A stretch of DNA of 38,301 nt from Atopobium sp. (GCA_015258785.1 JABZHP010000007.1:1-38301); one strand, 5' to 3'; counted from the stretch's first letter, positions 13,683 through 23,191 are shown. Notes: generated by a model from the letters alone, not told the origin. Program-made: numbers and translations.

Positions 13683-16463
13683 TTATTCGTCATCATCCAG
13701 CAGTGAATCGTCCAGTACTTCCTCTTCATCTCCGAGGTCAACAGACTCTGCCTCATCAGCATCGCGAGCACCTGCTGCCATCAGATCAAGCATACCTTGG
13801 TTCTCTGCGTGCTTAGGAGCCTTCTTTTTGTTGGCAACCATACGAGCAACTGCAGAAACAACGTCAGTACCAGAGAGGTTCATAACCTTGACACCCTGAG
13901 TAGAGCGGCCAAGCTTGGAGATATCGCCAGCCTTGACGCGGATTACAACGCCCTCCTCGGACATGATCATAATCTCGTGCTGAGGACCAACAACACGGCA
14001 GGCAACCAGGTTACCCTTCTTCTCCGTCATTGTGATGGTAAAGACGCCCTGGCCACCACGCTTGTGGACTGGATACTCAGAAATTGCCGTGCGCTTTCCA
14101 TAGCCCTTTTCGGTAATAACAAAGAGGTCACCGTTGCCGTTGGTAATTTCCATGCCAAGCATAGTCGCATCGCCCTTGAGCGTAATGCCACGAACGCCTG
14201 AGGTACCGCGGCCCATGCTTCTTGCCTCAGCCTCGTCAAACAGGATTGCCTTGCCGTCGGAGGAGCACAGAACAACCTTGTCACCTGGGTGGACACGACG
14301 GACGTTAACAAGCTCGTCGCCATCCTTAAGGTTGATTGCAATGAGGCCGTCCTTACGGGTGCGGTCGTACTCAGACATTGCTGTCTTCTTGACCATTCCC
14401 TGCTTAGTAGCAAACATCAGGTAGTTGTCTTCTGGGAAGTCGCGGGTAGTAATAACTGCCTTGACCTTCTCGCCCTCTGCAAGCGTCTCGATGACGTTGA
14501 TGATGGCGCTACCCTTAGTAGTTCTGTTACCAACAGGAAGCTCGTGGACCTTGAGGCGATACACCTTACCAAAGTTGGTAAAGAACAGCACGTAATCGTG
14601 GGTAGAAGCAACAAAGAGGTTCTCGACAAAATCGTTCTCTTTGAGAGAGACGCCCTGAACACCCTTGCCGCCGCGCTTCTGAGAACGATAAATCTCAACA
14701 GGAACGCGCTTTACGTAACCTGCGTGAGTAACGGTAACAACCATATCCTCTTCAGCGATAAGATCCTCGACATCCAGGTTCTGAATGTCCTGGTCAGAGA
14801 TTTGCGTACGACGCTTGTCAGCGTAGCGGTTGGAAATCTCACGGAGCTCATCAGCAATAACAGCCAGAATCTTTTCCTCGTGAGCGAGAAGATCCTCGTA
14901 GTAGGCAATATCAAGCCTGAGCTGGGAAATCTCGTCAACAAGATCCTGACGAGCAAGACCGGTGAGGCGGCGCAGACGCATCTGAAGGATTGCCTCGCCC
15001 TGAATCTCATCCAGGCCAAAACGCTCGTTCATGCGCTTCTTTGCCTCAGCATCATCCTGCGAGCTGCGGATGATGTGGACAATCTCATCGATGTTATCAA
15101 CTGCGGTCAGAAGGCCTTCCAAAATGTGGACACGCTTCTGTGCCTTATCCAGGTCAAACTCAGTACGACGGCGTACAACATCAATCTGGTGATCAATGTA
15201 GTGACGAAGAATCTCGCGAAGAGAAAGGGTACGAGGAACACCATCAACCAAGGCCAGGTCAATGATGCCAAAGTTGGACTGAAGCTGAGTCTTCTTGTAT
15301 AGGTTATTTAGAACAACCTGTGGAACAGCATCACGCTTGAGATCCAAGACGATGCGCATACCCTTACGGTTGGACTCATCACGCATGTCAGAGATGCCTT
15401 CGATTTTCTTCTCGTTGACTGCCTGAGCAATCTTCTCCTGAAGAAGACCTTTGTTAACCTGGTAAGGAATCTCGGTAACAACAAGGCGCTGGCGACCACT
15501 CTTGACTTGCTCAACGTGAACCTTTGCACGGACCGTAATAGAACCGCGACCAGTCTCGTAAGCATCCTTGATGCCCTGAGTACCCATGATGATGCCACCT
15601 GTTGGGAAGTCAGGACCAGGTAAAACGGTCATGAGCTCCTCAGTGGTAACGTCAGGGTTCTCAATCATCATGCAGACAGCGTTAGTAACCTCACCAAGGT
15701 TGTGAGGAGGAATGTTGGTGGCCATACCAACTGCAATACCTGAAGAACCGTTAACCAAAAGATTTGGGAAACGTGCAGGAAGAACTGCTGGCTCTGTCAG
15801 CGACTCATCATAGTTTGACTGAAGGTCAACGGTGTTCTTGTTAAGCTCTGCCAGCATCTCCATAGCACTTCTGGTAAGACGTGCCTCGGTATAACGCATT
15901 GCTGCTGGTGGATCGCCGTCGATAGAGCCAAAGTTTCCGTGGCCATCAATCAGAGGAAGTCTCATCGAGAAGTCCTGAGACATACGGACCATGGAGTCAT
16001 AAATAGCGGAGTCACCGTGTGGGTGGTACTTACCCATGACTTCACCGACTGCCCATGCAGACTTCTTATGTGGACGGTTTGGCGTAATGCCAGCCTCGCT
16101 CATTGCGTACAGAATACGGCGGTGAACAGGCTTAAGGCCGTCTCGAACATCTGGAAGCGCACGAGCAACAATAACGGACATGGAATACTCGAGGAAGGAA
16201 GTCTTCATCTCTGAGGACAAATCGGTTGGCTTAAGCGTGCCACCGTGAATGTCTGAGAGGTCAAGACGAGTACCGGCTTCATCAGAGATAATGTGTGAAG
16301 TCTCGCCAGTTACTAAGTTTGCTCCAGTCTCTGGGTCAAACTCGTCAGAGTCTTCTTCTACCTCGTCATCTTCGTATTCTTCATCCATATCGTTTTGTGC
16401 ATCGAGGTCTTGGTCCTCATCTGCACCAAAAAGATCGTCATTCATATTTTTATCGTCTGCCAC
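13683..16463 (-). CDS. gyrA: DNA gyrase subunit A with acidic N-terminal extension
   Basis: GyrA breaks and rejoins DNA in the supercoiling reaction. The 926-residue product has the winged-helix core from about residue 85. Its catalytic tyrosine is Tyr191 in AAMRYTEARL (E. coli Tyr122). The quinolone-determining region HPHGDSAIYDSM has Ser152 and Asp156, equal to E. coli Ser83 and Asp87, a wild-type quinolone-sensitive pattern. The C-terminal DNA-wrapping beta-pinwheel includes the GyrA-box-like RGGKGVQG. Relative to E. coli there are about 69 extra N-terminal residues, very rich in Asp and Glu, plus an acidic C-terminal tail (EEEVLDDSLLDDDE). The start is GTG at 16463, behind AAAGGG. It follows gyrB by 44 bp, surely one operon. 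Confidence 0.98.
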   Translation of the reverse strand: MADDKNMNDDLFGADEDQDLDAQNDMDEEYEDDEVEEDSDEFDPETGANLVTGETSHIISDEAGTRLDLSDIHGGTLKPTDLSSEMKTSFLEYSMSVIVARALPDVRDGLKPVHRRILYAMSEAGITPNRPHKKSAWAVGEVMGKYHPHGDSAIYDSMVRMSQDFSMRLPLIDGHGNFGSIDGDPPAAMRYTEARLTRSAMEMLAELNKNTVDLQSNYDESLTEPAVLPARFPNLLVNGSSGIAVGMATNIPPHNLGEVTNAVCMMIENPDVTTEELMTVLPGPDFPTGGIIMGTQGIKDAYETGRGSITVRAKVHVEQVKSGRQRLVVTEIPYQVNKGLLQEKIAQAVNEKKIEGISDMRDESNRKGMRIVLDLKRDAVPQVVLNNLYKKTQLQSNFGIIDLALVDGVPRTLSLREILRHYIDHQIDVVRRRTEFDLDKAQKRVHILEGLLTAVDNIDEIVHIIRSSQDDAEAKKRMNERFGLDEIQGEAILQMRLRRLTGLARQDLVDEISQLRLDIAYYEDLLAHEEKILAVIADELREISNRYADKRRTQISDQDIQNLDVEDLIAEEDMVVTVTHAGYVKRVPVEIYRSQKRGGKGVQGVSLKENDFVENLFVASTHDYVLFFTNFGKVYRLKVHELPVGNRTTKGSAIINVIETLAEGEKVKAVITTRDFPEDNYLMFATKQGMVKKTAMSEYDRTRKDGLIAINLKDGDELVNVRRVHPGDKVVLCSSDGKAILFDEAEARSMGRGTSGVRGITLKGDATMLGMEITNGNGDLFVITEKGYGKRTAISEYPVHKRGGQGVFTITMTEKKGNLVACRVVGPQHEIMIMSEEGVVIRVKAGDISKLGRSTQGVKVMNLSGTDVVSAVARMVANKKKAPKHAENQGMLDLMAAGARDADEAESVDLGDEEEVLDDSLLDDDE

Positions 16464-16507
16464 AAGTTACCCTTTCATTTTCTGTCTAATGATTTAGCGA
16501 GAAACCA

Positions 16508-18451
16508 TTAAATGTCCAGGAAGCGGACGTCTTTTGCATGTGTTTGGATGAAGTCTTTACGCTTCTCAACCTGGTTACCCATAAGGTCAGAGACCGCGCG
16601 ATCAGCGGCAAGAGCATCATCGATGGTTACCTTAAGAAGAATGCGGTTCTTTGGCTCCATAGTGGTTGCCCAAAGCTGCTCTGGGTCCATCTCACCAAGA
16701 CCCTTATAACGCTGAATAGTGAACTTGGTGTTGTCCTCAAACTTCTTTGTTTCAAGAGCAAGTTCTTCATCGGTATAGATGTATTTACCGTTCTTTTTGC
16801 CCTTTGGCTTAATCTGATACAGAGGAGGCTGAGCAACGTAAATATAACCTGCGTCAATCATTGGCTTCATATAACGATAGAAGAAGGTAAGTAGAAGAAT
16901 TCTAATGTGAGAGCCGTCAACATCAGCATCGGTCATAATGACAATCTTGTGATAACGAGCCTTCTCAATATTAAATTCATCTCCAACACCAGTACCAATA
17001 GCGGTAATCAGCGAAGTAATAGTGTCAGAAGAAAGTGCGCGGTGAGCCTGTACGCGCTCAACGTTCAAAATCTTTCCGCGAAGTGGAAGAACTGCCTGGA
17101 TAGAACGGTCACGTGCCATCTTTGCAGAACCACCTGCGGAGTCACCCTCGACGATGAAGAGCTCAGTCATCTCTGCATCGCGAACAGAGCAGTCTGCAAG
17201 CTTTCCAGGAAGAGCAGCTGACTCAAGAAGTCCCTTACGGCGTGTTGCTTCACGAGCTTTACGAGCAGCAAGGCGGCCTTTTGCAGCCTGAGATGCTTTC
17301 TTGAGAATCTCTTTTGCCTGATTTGGATGCTCTTCCAGGTACTCTGAGAGACCCTGAGTAACAATCTTGTTGGTGAGAGTTCTCATGTAAGAACTACCAA
17401 GCTTTGCCTTTGTCTGTCCTTCAAACTGAGGATCTGGCAGCTTAACTGAAATAACAGCAGTTAAGCCCTCACGAATATCGCCGCCCTCAAGCTTAGGGTC
17501 TTTCTCTTTGAGAATTCCCTGCCTGGTGCCGTAATCATTTACTACTTTAGTAAGAGCAGTACGGAAACCCTCGAGGTGCATTCCGCCTTCCTCAGTGAAA
17601 ATGTCGTTTGCAAAAGAAAGAGTTCTGTCACTGAAGTCAGTATTCCACTGAATAGCAACCTCTACCTCACCCATCTGAGACATTGGAGCGTCAGGGTCTG
17701 ACTTACCTTCAATATAGATAGGACGAGAAAGTCCTGGTAAAACGGTTTTCTCATCATTAAGGTACTTAACAAAATCGATGATGCCGCCAGCATACTGGAA
17801 ATCAACCTGACGAGGAGTGAGCTCACGCTCATCAACAAGAGTAATTTTAAGGTTCTTGTTAAGGAATGCGGTTTCCTGGAGACGATCACGAAGTGTGTCA
17901 AAGTTATATGTGGTGGTCTCAAAGATCATGTCATCTGGCCAGAAAGTAATGGTAGTACCGTTAGATTTTGAAGTACCAATTTCCTTCATCTTCTGAACGG
18001 TTTTACCGCGCTCAAAAACCATCTCGTAGATTTTGCCATCACGCTTAACCTGCGCAACAAGTTTCTTTGAAAGAGCGTTTACAACAGAAACGCCAACGCC
18101 GTGAAGACCACCGGAGACTTTATAAGCGTTGTTATCAAACTTACCACCTGCGTGGAGGATAGTAAGAACAACCTCAAGAGTTGGAATCTTTTTCTGGGGA
18201 TGAAGGTCTACAGGAATACCACGACCATTATCTTCAACAGAAATAGAGTTATCTGGATGAACGGTTACCTTAATTTTGGAGCAATAACCAGCCATTGCCT
18301 CATCGACTGAGTTATCTACAATCTCCCAAACAAGGTGATGCAGACCAGAAGCTGAAGTTGTACCAATATACATACCTGGACGCTTACGAACAGCCTCAAG
18401 GCCTTCAAGGATCTTAATCTCTGTACCGTCATACTTATTTTCTTTTGCCAC
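16508..18451 (-). CDS. gyrB: DNA gyrase subunit B
   Basis: GyrB supplies the ATPase and metal-binding TOPRIM domains of gyrase. The 647-residue protein has the GHKL ATPase start LEGLEAVRKRPGMYIG, VDNSVDEAMAG (N-box), DNGRGIP, and GGLHGVGVSVVNALS. The TOPRIM motifs are EGDSAGGSAKMARDR and DADVDGSHIR. It ends RFLDI, the usual gyrase B ending. Length and absence of an insertion fit the shorter gram-positive form. The start is GTG at 18451 with AGAGGA five bases upstream. The 160-bp gap upstream (18452-18611) holds no gene; it contains TTTACA plus AT-rich sequence that could be a promoter, but I could not fix the -10 with confidence. Gyrase genes usually respond to supercoiling. Confidence 0.98.
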   Translation of the reverse strand: MAKENKYDGTEIKILEGLEAVRKRPGMYIGTTSASGLHHLVWEIVDNSVDEAMAGYCSKIKVTVHPDNSISVEDNGRGIPVDLHPQKKIPTLEVVLTILHAGGKFDNNAYKVSGGLHGVGVSVVNALSKKLVAQVKRDGKIYEMVFERGKTVQKMKEIGTSKSNGTTITFWPDDMIFETTTYNFDTLRDRLQETAFLNKNLKITLVDERELTPRQVDFQYAGGIIDFVKYLNDEKTVLPGLSRPIYIEGKSDPDAPMSQMGEVEVAIQWNTDFSDRTLSFANDIFTEEGGMHLEGFRTALTKVVNDYGTRQGILKEKDPKLEGGDIREGLTAVISVKLPDPQFEGQTKAKLGSSYMRTLTNKIVTQGLSEYLEEHPNQAKEILKKASQAAKGRLAARKAREATRRKGLLESAALPGKLADCSVRDAEMTELFIVEGDSAGGSAKMARDRSIQAVLPLRGKILNVERVQAHRALSSDTITSLITAIGTGVGDEFNIEKARYHKIVIMTDADVDGSHIRILLLTFFYRYMKPMIDAGYIYVAQPPLYQIKPKGKKNGKYIYTDEELALETKKFEDNTKFTIQRYKGLGEMDPEQLWATTMEPKNRILLKVTIDDALAADRAVSDLMGNQVEKRKDFIQTHAKDVRFLDI

Positions 18452-18611
18452 GTAAGTCCTCTCTTCAATTGTGAGCGGAATGATGTAAGTATTTTACTAT
18501 GAAATCGCCAAAATTAACTCGGCACAGAGAAATTTCATTGTTTAAACAGTAATATTTGGTATCTGAGAGGCTCTGTAAAGAGATTTAAGGACAGATTAGT
18601 GACAGATTTGA

Positions 18612-19145
18612 CTAAAGACTCTTTTTTTGTCTAAAACTTGCTTCAATCGCTTTATAAGCCGTTGACTTAAGTGGCTCAGAAAGTCCAGAAACTAACTCAG
18701 AAATTTGTAATTTCTCTTCTGGTGTGAGTTCTGGAAGATCTTTTTTCTCTTCTTTTTGGCCCTGTGCTTGCTTTTCTGAAGAGGTAGCTTCTTTATCAGC
18801 ATGTCTGTTGTATTTGTCCAGCTTAAATTCAAGGTCTGAGAACTCCAGGCCTTGCTCTGAGAGCCTGGCTCTATAAATTTCTCTTTGTGCAAGAAAATCA
18901 ATCATGCACATACGATTATCTACATAGACAGTAAGCACAGGGAACTCTCTACCAGCTACTTCTCTGACAAATACGCCGGTTGTGTGTTCTGTCTCTCTTT
19001 CACCATTTGCTTCAACCCACGCAAGATAGGCACGACGATTTTTTGACATACTCTTAGAATCTCTGAAGGTTCCAAGCAGAGAACTCATTAAATCTTTTGC
19101 ATTTTCATTGCCACCGCGCGCAGGTGTTTCTTGTTGATTATTCAT
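18612..19145 (-). CDS. DUF721 protein, DciA-like
   Basis: The 177-residue protein sits between recF and gyrB, where actinobacteria carry a DUF721/DciA-type gene. DciA helps load the replicative helicase DnaB in bacteria lacking DnaC or DnaI. The visible core is residues 35-115, with NRRAYLAWVEANG, FPVLTVYVDNRMCMIDFLAQREIYRARLSEQG and LEFSDLEFKL. The end is a charged linker plus a helical tail (LTPEEKLQISELVSGL). The fold fits the KH-like N-terminal domain of DciA, though I could not check the match. The ATG at 19145 overlaps the recF stop by 8 bases, so the two are translationally coupled. Family assignment rests on sequence pattern and position together. Confidence 0.78.
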   Translation of the reverse strand: MNNQQETPARGGNENAKDLMSSLLGTFRDSKSMSKNRRAYLAWVEANGERETEHTTGVFVREVAGREFPVLTVYVDNRMCMIDFLAQREIYRARLSEQGLEFSDLEFKLDKYNRHADKEATSSEKQAQGQKEEKKDLPELTPEEKLQISELVSGLSEPLKSTAYKAIEASFRQKKSL

Positions 19146-20229
19146 CGCTAAACCTAACTATCTGCGCTTTTTCTAAAACCTCTTCAGAAAAATACCCAAG
19201 ATTTGTGGTGGTAATTACCGTTTGAATGTCATGGAATGCGAATTCCATAATGGCTTTTCTACGGTCTTCATCAAGCTCACTCATAACATCATCTAAAAGC
19301 AGCAAGGGTTTCTCACCAAGTATTTCTTCTGAAAGAAGAACTTCTGCCATCTTAAGTGCTAAAACGACAGTTCTGATCTGACCTTGAGAACCAAAATTTC
19401 TAGCGTCTTTACCCTCAATTAAAAACTCAACGTCGTCTCGATGAGGTCCTTTTGTACTTTGCTGACGACGAATATCATCCGTGCGAGCTTTACTTAAAGC
19501 CTTCAAAAATTGATCAGCAATTTCTTCTCTAGAAGCTTCAAGAGATACCTCTCCAATTGAAGAAATATAGTTCATTTCTAGGTGTTCTCCACCAGAGAGT
19601 TCCTGGTAAATCTCACATGTCTTCTTTGCCAGGCGCTCAAACAAATGAATTCGTGCATGAAGAAGCGTAGCCCCTCCTCTTGCAAGAGAAAGATCCCACG
19701 CATCAAGCAAGTTTTCATCTGGCCAATCAGATTTAAGCAACTTATTTCTTTGCTCAACTGTCTTGGTATATGCCGAGAAAACCTTGAAGTAGCTTTTATT
19801 TGCCTGGCGACCAAAGTCATCAAATTCTTCTCGGCGATACGATGCACCACCTTTAATCATTGAAAGGTCATCAGGATTAAAAAGTACCGACATCAGTGTT
19901 CCAGAAATATCTGTTGCCTGGCATTTCTTGCCGTTCTTTGAAAATTGGCGACGGCGTTCTGTGATGGTACAGGTATTTTCTAGTTTTCTTCCATCTCCTG
20001 TAAGCGAAATCTCTATCTTTGCCTCAGAAGTACCTGTGAGAAGGAGCTGTGAAGGTGTGGGTTTTCTGAATGAATACCCAGCAGTAAGAAGTTGTAATGC
20101 CTCGACAGTATTTGTCTTTCCTGCGGCGTTTTTTCCTACAAAGATAGTAGTTTGCGCAGATAAATCTATTTCTTTCGAAGTAAAACAACGAAAGTTATAC
20201 AGCGAAACATGTTCAACTTTAAGTCCCAC
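19138..20229 (-). CDS. recF: DNA repair and replication protein RecF
   Basis: RecF is an SMC-like ATPase that loads RecA at gaps with RecO and RecR. The 363-residue protein starts with the usual VEHVSLYNFRCF. Walker A is GKNAAGKTN (residues 32-40), the signature region is FGSQGQIRTVVLALKMAE, and Walker B PLLLLDDVMSELDEDRR. The start is GTG at 20229 with AGGGG close upstream. The dnaN stop lies 15 bp upstream. Its position after dnaN is the classical dnaA-dnaN-recF order. Confidence 0.97.
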   Translation of the reverse strand: MGLKVEHVSLYNFRCFTSKEIDLSAQTTIFVGKNAAGKTNTVEALQLLTAGYSFRKPTPSQLLLTGTSEAKIEISLTGDGRKLENTCTITERRRQFSKNGKKCQATDISGTLMSVLFNPDDLSMIKGGASYRREEFDDFGRQANKSYFKVFSAYTKTVEQRNKLLKSDWPDENLLDAWDLSLARGGATLLHARIHLFERLAKKTCEIYQELSGGEHLEMNYISSIGEVSLEASREEIADQFLKALSKARTDDIRRQQSTKGPHRDDVEFLIEGKDARNFGSQGQIRTVVLALKMAEVLLSEEILGEKPLLLLDDVMSELDEDRRKAIMEFAFHDIQTVITTTNLGYFSEEVLEKAQIVRFSDE

Positions 20230-20244
20230 ACAACCCCTATCAAA

Positions 20245-21345
20245 TTAGAGGCGAACAGGCATCAGAAGATACAAATAGTTGACCTTACCGTTTGATTTGA
20301 AAATAGCTGGCTGAGAAGGACCCTGGAGCTCAAGACGCAAAAGGTCCTTGGAAGGAGCAGCGTTTACACAATCAAAGACGTAGTGGTAGTTCAAAGCAAT
20401 TGAAAGAGAGTCTCCTTCAATTTGAGCCTCAATGTGCTCAGAAGATTCACCTTGATCTGGTGAAGAAGCAGACAGTTTAACTTCTTTTCCATCAGCATCA
20501 ACATCAAAACGAACTGATGGATTTGCTAGTGCAATAACAGAGACGCGCTTCAGGGCTGCAGAAAAATCTTCAACGTTGATATCAACCGAAGCAGTACAAG
20601 AGGTTGGAAGAAGCTGCTTATAGTCTGGGAAGTGACCTTCAATCTTACGAGAAATGTGAGTGGTATTTCCAAACTGGAAGACTACCTGATTGTCCGTAGT
20701 ACCAATCAAAACCTTCTCAGTCATGCTACGCATGGAAAGAACGTCATGGAACACTTCACCAGAGATAATTGCAGTAAAAGACTCACCTGCTGGAGTATCT
20801 GTGTTGGAATCACAAACGGCAAGACGGAATGAGTCAGTAGCAACAAGACGAATAGTGTTGTCCTCAACAGTAAGAGAAATTCCCTGAAGAATAGGACGAG
20901 AAGCTTCCTTAGAAGTTACTCGATACACCTTATCAACCATAGTTGATAGAAGCTGGCTTGGGAGCTCACAAGTTTTCTCAAGATCAAACTCTGGGAATTG
21001 AGCCCAATCGTGGGCAGAAAGAGTATTAAGTCTAAAAGACGAACGCTGGCATGTTACAGAAAGCGTACGATCTCCACCTTCAAAAGTAATTGCTGCGTCA
21101 GGAAGATTTTTAACAATGTTCTGGATAACCTTTCCAGAAACAACTGTCTCTCCTTCTTCCTCTACGTTTGCTGCAATTTGATGCTTAATAGAAATAGTTA
21201 AGTCGCTGGATTGCAGCTCAAGCATGCCATTAAATGCTTTGAGGTAAATACCAGAGAGAATAGGAAGTGTTGTATTAGAACCAATGCCTTTAGAAACAAT
21301 ATCAAGTGCCGTCTGGAGAGCGGATTGACTTACGGTAAATTTCAT
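20245..21345 (-). CDS. dnaN: DNA polymerase III beta sliding clamp
   Basis: The 366-residue product is the ring-shaped processivity clamp. It shows the start MKFTVSQSALQTALDIVSKGI, three repeated clamp domains, and the end YLYLLMPVRL, typical of DnaN (usually ...LIMPMRL). The ATG at 21345 follows AAAGGG with 5-base spacing. It lies 233 bp downstream of dnaA. The gap contains a DnaA-box-like 9-mer and two direct repeats, so the gene likely has its own promoter as well as read-through from dnaA. Confidence 0.98.
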   Translation of the reverse strand: MKFTVSQSALQTALDIVSKGIGSNTTLPILSGIYLKAFNGMLELQSSDLTISIKHQIAANVEEEGETVVSGKVIQNIVKNLPDAAITFEGGDRTLSVTCQRSSFRLNTLSAHDWAQFPEFDLEKTCELPSQLLSTMVDKVYRVTSKEASRPILQGISLTVEDNTIRLVATDSFRLAVCDSNTDTPAGESFTAIISGEVFHDVLSMRSMTEKVLIGTTDNQVVFQFGNTTHISRKIEGHFPDYKQLLPTSCTASVDINVEDFSAALKRVSVIALANPSVRFDVDADGKEVKLSASSPDQGESSEHIEAQIEGDSLSIALNYHYVFDCVNAAPSKDLLRLELQGPSQPAIFKSNGKVNYLYLLMPVRL

Positions 21346-21404
21346 GACGACCCTTTCTATTATTTCTTAGATAAGAATAAAAATATCGTAGTAATAATAA
21401 GCTA

Positions 21405-21413
21405 TGTTGAAAA
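21405..21413. promoter_or_regulatory. DnaA-box-like 9-mer in the dnaA-dnaN gap
   Basis: TGTTGAAAA (inverse TTTTCAACA) is identical to copies at 23125, 24080 and 24141. It differs at two positions from the E. coli box TTATCCACA. All four copies are in intergenic DNA around dnaA. Confidence 0.55.
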
Positions 21414-21428
21414 GAAGAAAGCTTTACA

Positions 21429-21459
21429 TTTCTAGAGGTAGAAATATGTTTCTAGAGGT
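21429..21459 (-). repeat. two 11-bp direct repeats upstream of dnaN, ACCTCTAGAAA
   Basis: On the minus strand ACCTCTAGAAA occurs twice with 20-bp periodicity, two helical turns, 90-115 bp before dnaN. Identical sites on the same DNA face suggest binding of a regulator, possibly to the dnaN promoter or to the origin. I recognise no known motif. The rest of the 233-bp gap is AT-rich and gene-free. Confidence 0.7.
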
Positions 21460-21578
21460 CAGATTTGTTTGCTTATTTTTGACATTCATAAACAAAGTAA
21501 AACTCCCCCTCTTAAACTCTCAACAACAAATCACTACTTCTCTTCACCAATTAACATCTTACTAACAGGTTTTAAACA

Positions 21579-23108
21579 CTAACTTTGTTCAAGAATAGTC
21601 TTCTTGAGTTGAGAAATTTGATCATAGAAGCTTTTGTCTTCTTTGATTCTCTCTTCAATTACCTCAATGCTGTGCAAAATAGTTGCGTGTTTTCTTCCGC
21701 CAAAATGCTTACCAATATTTACCAGTGTGTATTGGCAAAGGTCGTGAGCAAGATAAATTGCAACGTGACGAGGTTCTGCAATCTCTTTATTTCTCTTGTT
21801 ACCAACAATATCGCGATGACTAATGCCATAGATATTTTCTACGACTTCTTGGACCTTCTCGATATTTACGGTCTTTGAAACGCGACGCCAGAGCGTGTCT
21901 GCAATCTTATCGATTTCTTCCTGTTTTATATTTGTGCCAGATTCTTTTGCCTTAATCTGACCAGTTACACAGCGATTACAGAAGCCCTCAAGCGTTCTAA
22001 TACTTTGACCAGCCTTGTCAGCCATGTAACGGCGGATGTCCTCTGGCAAATCGTCTGCAGAAAGAGAAGAATTTCTTTCTTTAAATGCGCGGTCGCAGAA
22101 GACATGAATAAGATTGAGTTTCATCTCGTAGCTTGGAGACTCAATACCAATAACGATGCCACCACTCATGCGAGAAGTAATACGATCGTCAAAGCCGTCA
22201 GATCCCATACCAAGCTGAGCAGGTGTTCTATCTGCAGCAAGAATAATCTGCTTACCTCTATCAATAAGAGAGTTAAAAATATTGAAGAAAAAATTAATAG
22301 TACCTGCTTTACCAGCAAGTTTTTGGACATCATCGATGATAAGAACATCAATGTTTTGGTAGTTATTACTAAGCTCTGTTGCGGCGTTTCCTGAGGCGTT
22401 TTTACGAACTGCATTTACGTAGTCATCAACAAAGGCATCTGCATCTTTATAAACACAAACGCGTTCAATATCTTCAGAGTTGATGTAGTTTTGAACCGCG
22501 CGTAGAAGGTGAGTTTTTCCAAGACCGCTTGCACCGTAAATAAACAGTGGATTTGCCTTACCTTTTGCGTCATTTGCAACATTTAATGCATGCTGATGTG
22601 CAAGCTCATTCTCGTCACCAACAACAAAGCGATCAAACGTGAGGTTTGAATTGAAAGATGTCTCTTCATAAAGAGGATTACTCTTTCGACGCTTTAAGGT
22701 CTGCTGTTTTAGCTCCTCAAGGCTTTGTTCCTGGGATTCAAAATCTTGAATCCGCTCTGGAACAACTGCTTGTATAGGAGCAGTTTTTTGCTTCCAAGCG
22801 TTGAACTCTTGAGGAGTCATTGTGGAAGTAGTGGTAACAGGAGAAGAAGACTTTGTAAGCGTAAGACTCAAGATAATGTCTTCAAAGGCTGCTGCCGAAA
22901 GGCATCTCTCAACAATCGGTAGATTCTTAAGGATACGGTTATATGCCAAGCGCATTGATGTTTCAGCGCACAGTGCGTTATCTTCAACTTTAATTGGAGT
23001 ACAGGTTCTCAACATAGCGATAAAAGCCTCTGGCTGATTCTCTTCAACCAAGAGGTCAATTGCGTCTTGCCACAGAGCTACTGCGTCTGAATCAATTGAT
23101 GCATCCAT
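21579..23108 (-). CDS. dnaA: chromosomal replication initiator DnaA
   Basis: DnaA binds origin boxes, forms an ATP-dependent filament and opens the DNA. The 509-residue protein has an N-terminal domain I (residues 1-85) and a Ser/Thr- and Gln-rich linker. Its AAA+ domain begins NLTFDRFVVGDENE, with Walker A GASGLGKT (192-199) and Walker B VLIIDDVQKLAGK. Domain IV contains GKHFGGRKHATILHS. In E. coli the last motif reads GGRDHTT; Asp433 and Thr435, which touch DNA bases, are Lys and Ala here. This may explain the non-standard boxes nearby. The ATG at 23108 has only a weak ribosome site (TTGGA) that sits in a hairpin. Confidence 0.98.
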   Translation of the reverse strand: MDASIDSDAVALWQDAIDLLVEENQPEAFIAMLRTCTPIKVEDNALCAETSMRLAYNRILKNLPIVERCLSAAAFEDIILSLTLTKSSSPVTTTSTMTPQEFNAWKQKTAPIQAVVPERIQDFESQEQSLEELKQQTLKRRKSNPLYEETSFNSNLTFDRFVVGDENELAHQHALNVANDAKGKANPLFIYGASGLGKTHLLRAVQNYINSEDIERVCVYKDADAFVDDYVNAVRKNASGNAATELSNNYQNIDVLIIDDVQKLAGKAGTINFFFNIFNSLIDRGKQIILAADRTPAQLGMGSDGFDDRITSRMSGGIVIGIESPSYEMKLNLIHVFCDRAFKERNSSLSADDLPEDIRRYMADKAGQSIRTLEGFCNRCVTGQIKAKESGTNIKQEEIDKIADTLWRRVSKTVNIEKVQEVVENIYGISHRDIVGNKRNKEIAEPRHVAIYLAHDLCQYTLVNIGKHFGGRKHATILHSIEVIEERIKEDKSFYDQISQLKKTILEQS

Positions 23109-23110
23109 AC

Positions 23111-23165
23111 GTGTCCAATCAAAATGTTGAAAATTGGGACACCTAGTATAGAGGAATGTTGATAA
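23111..23165 (-). promoter_or_regulatory. dnaA promoter with two DnaA-box-like sites and an overlapping stem
   Basis: On the minus strand TATACT (23145-23150) is a good -10 box. TTATCAACA (23157-23165), one base from the E. coli DnaA box, lies directly upstream in the -10/-35 spacer. TTTTCAACA (23125-23133) lies in the loop of an imperfect inverted repeat (GTGTCC.AAT at 23111-23119 with ATTGGGACAC at 23133-23142) that spans the start-proximal leader. A third variant, TGTTGAGAA, is at 23180-23188. The layout suggests DnaA autoregulation. No convincing -35 is present. Confidence 0.6.
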
Positions 23166-23191
23166 CTTTCAGCGAATAATGTTGAGAAACT

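Noticed and set aside
14289..15302. 337-residue open frame on the plus strand
   Set aside because: Antisense to gyrA; a shadow of its codon usage.
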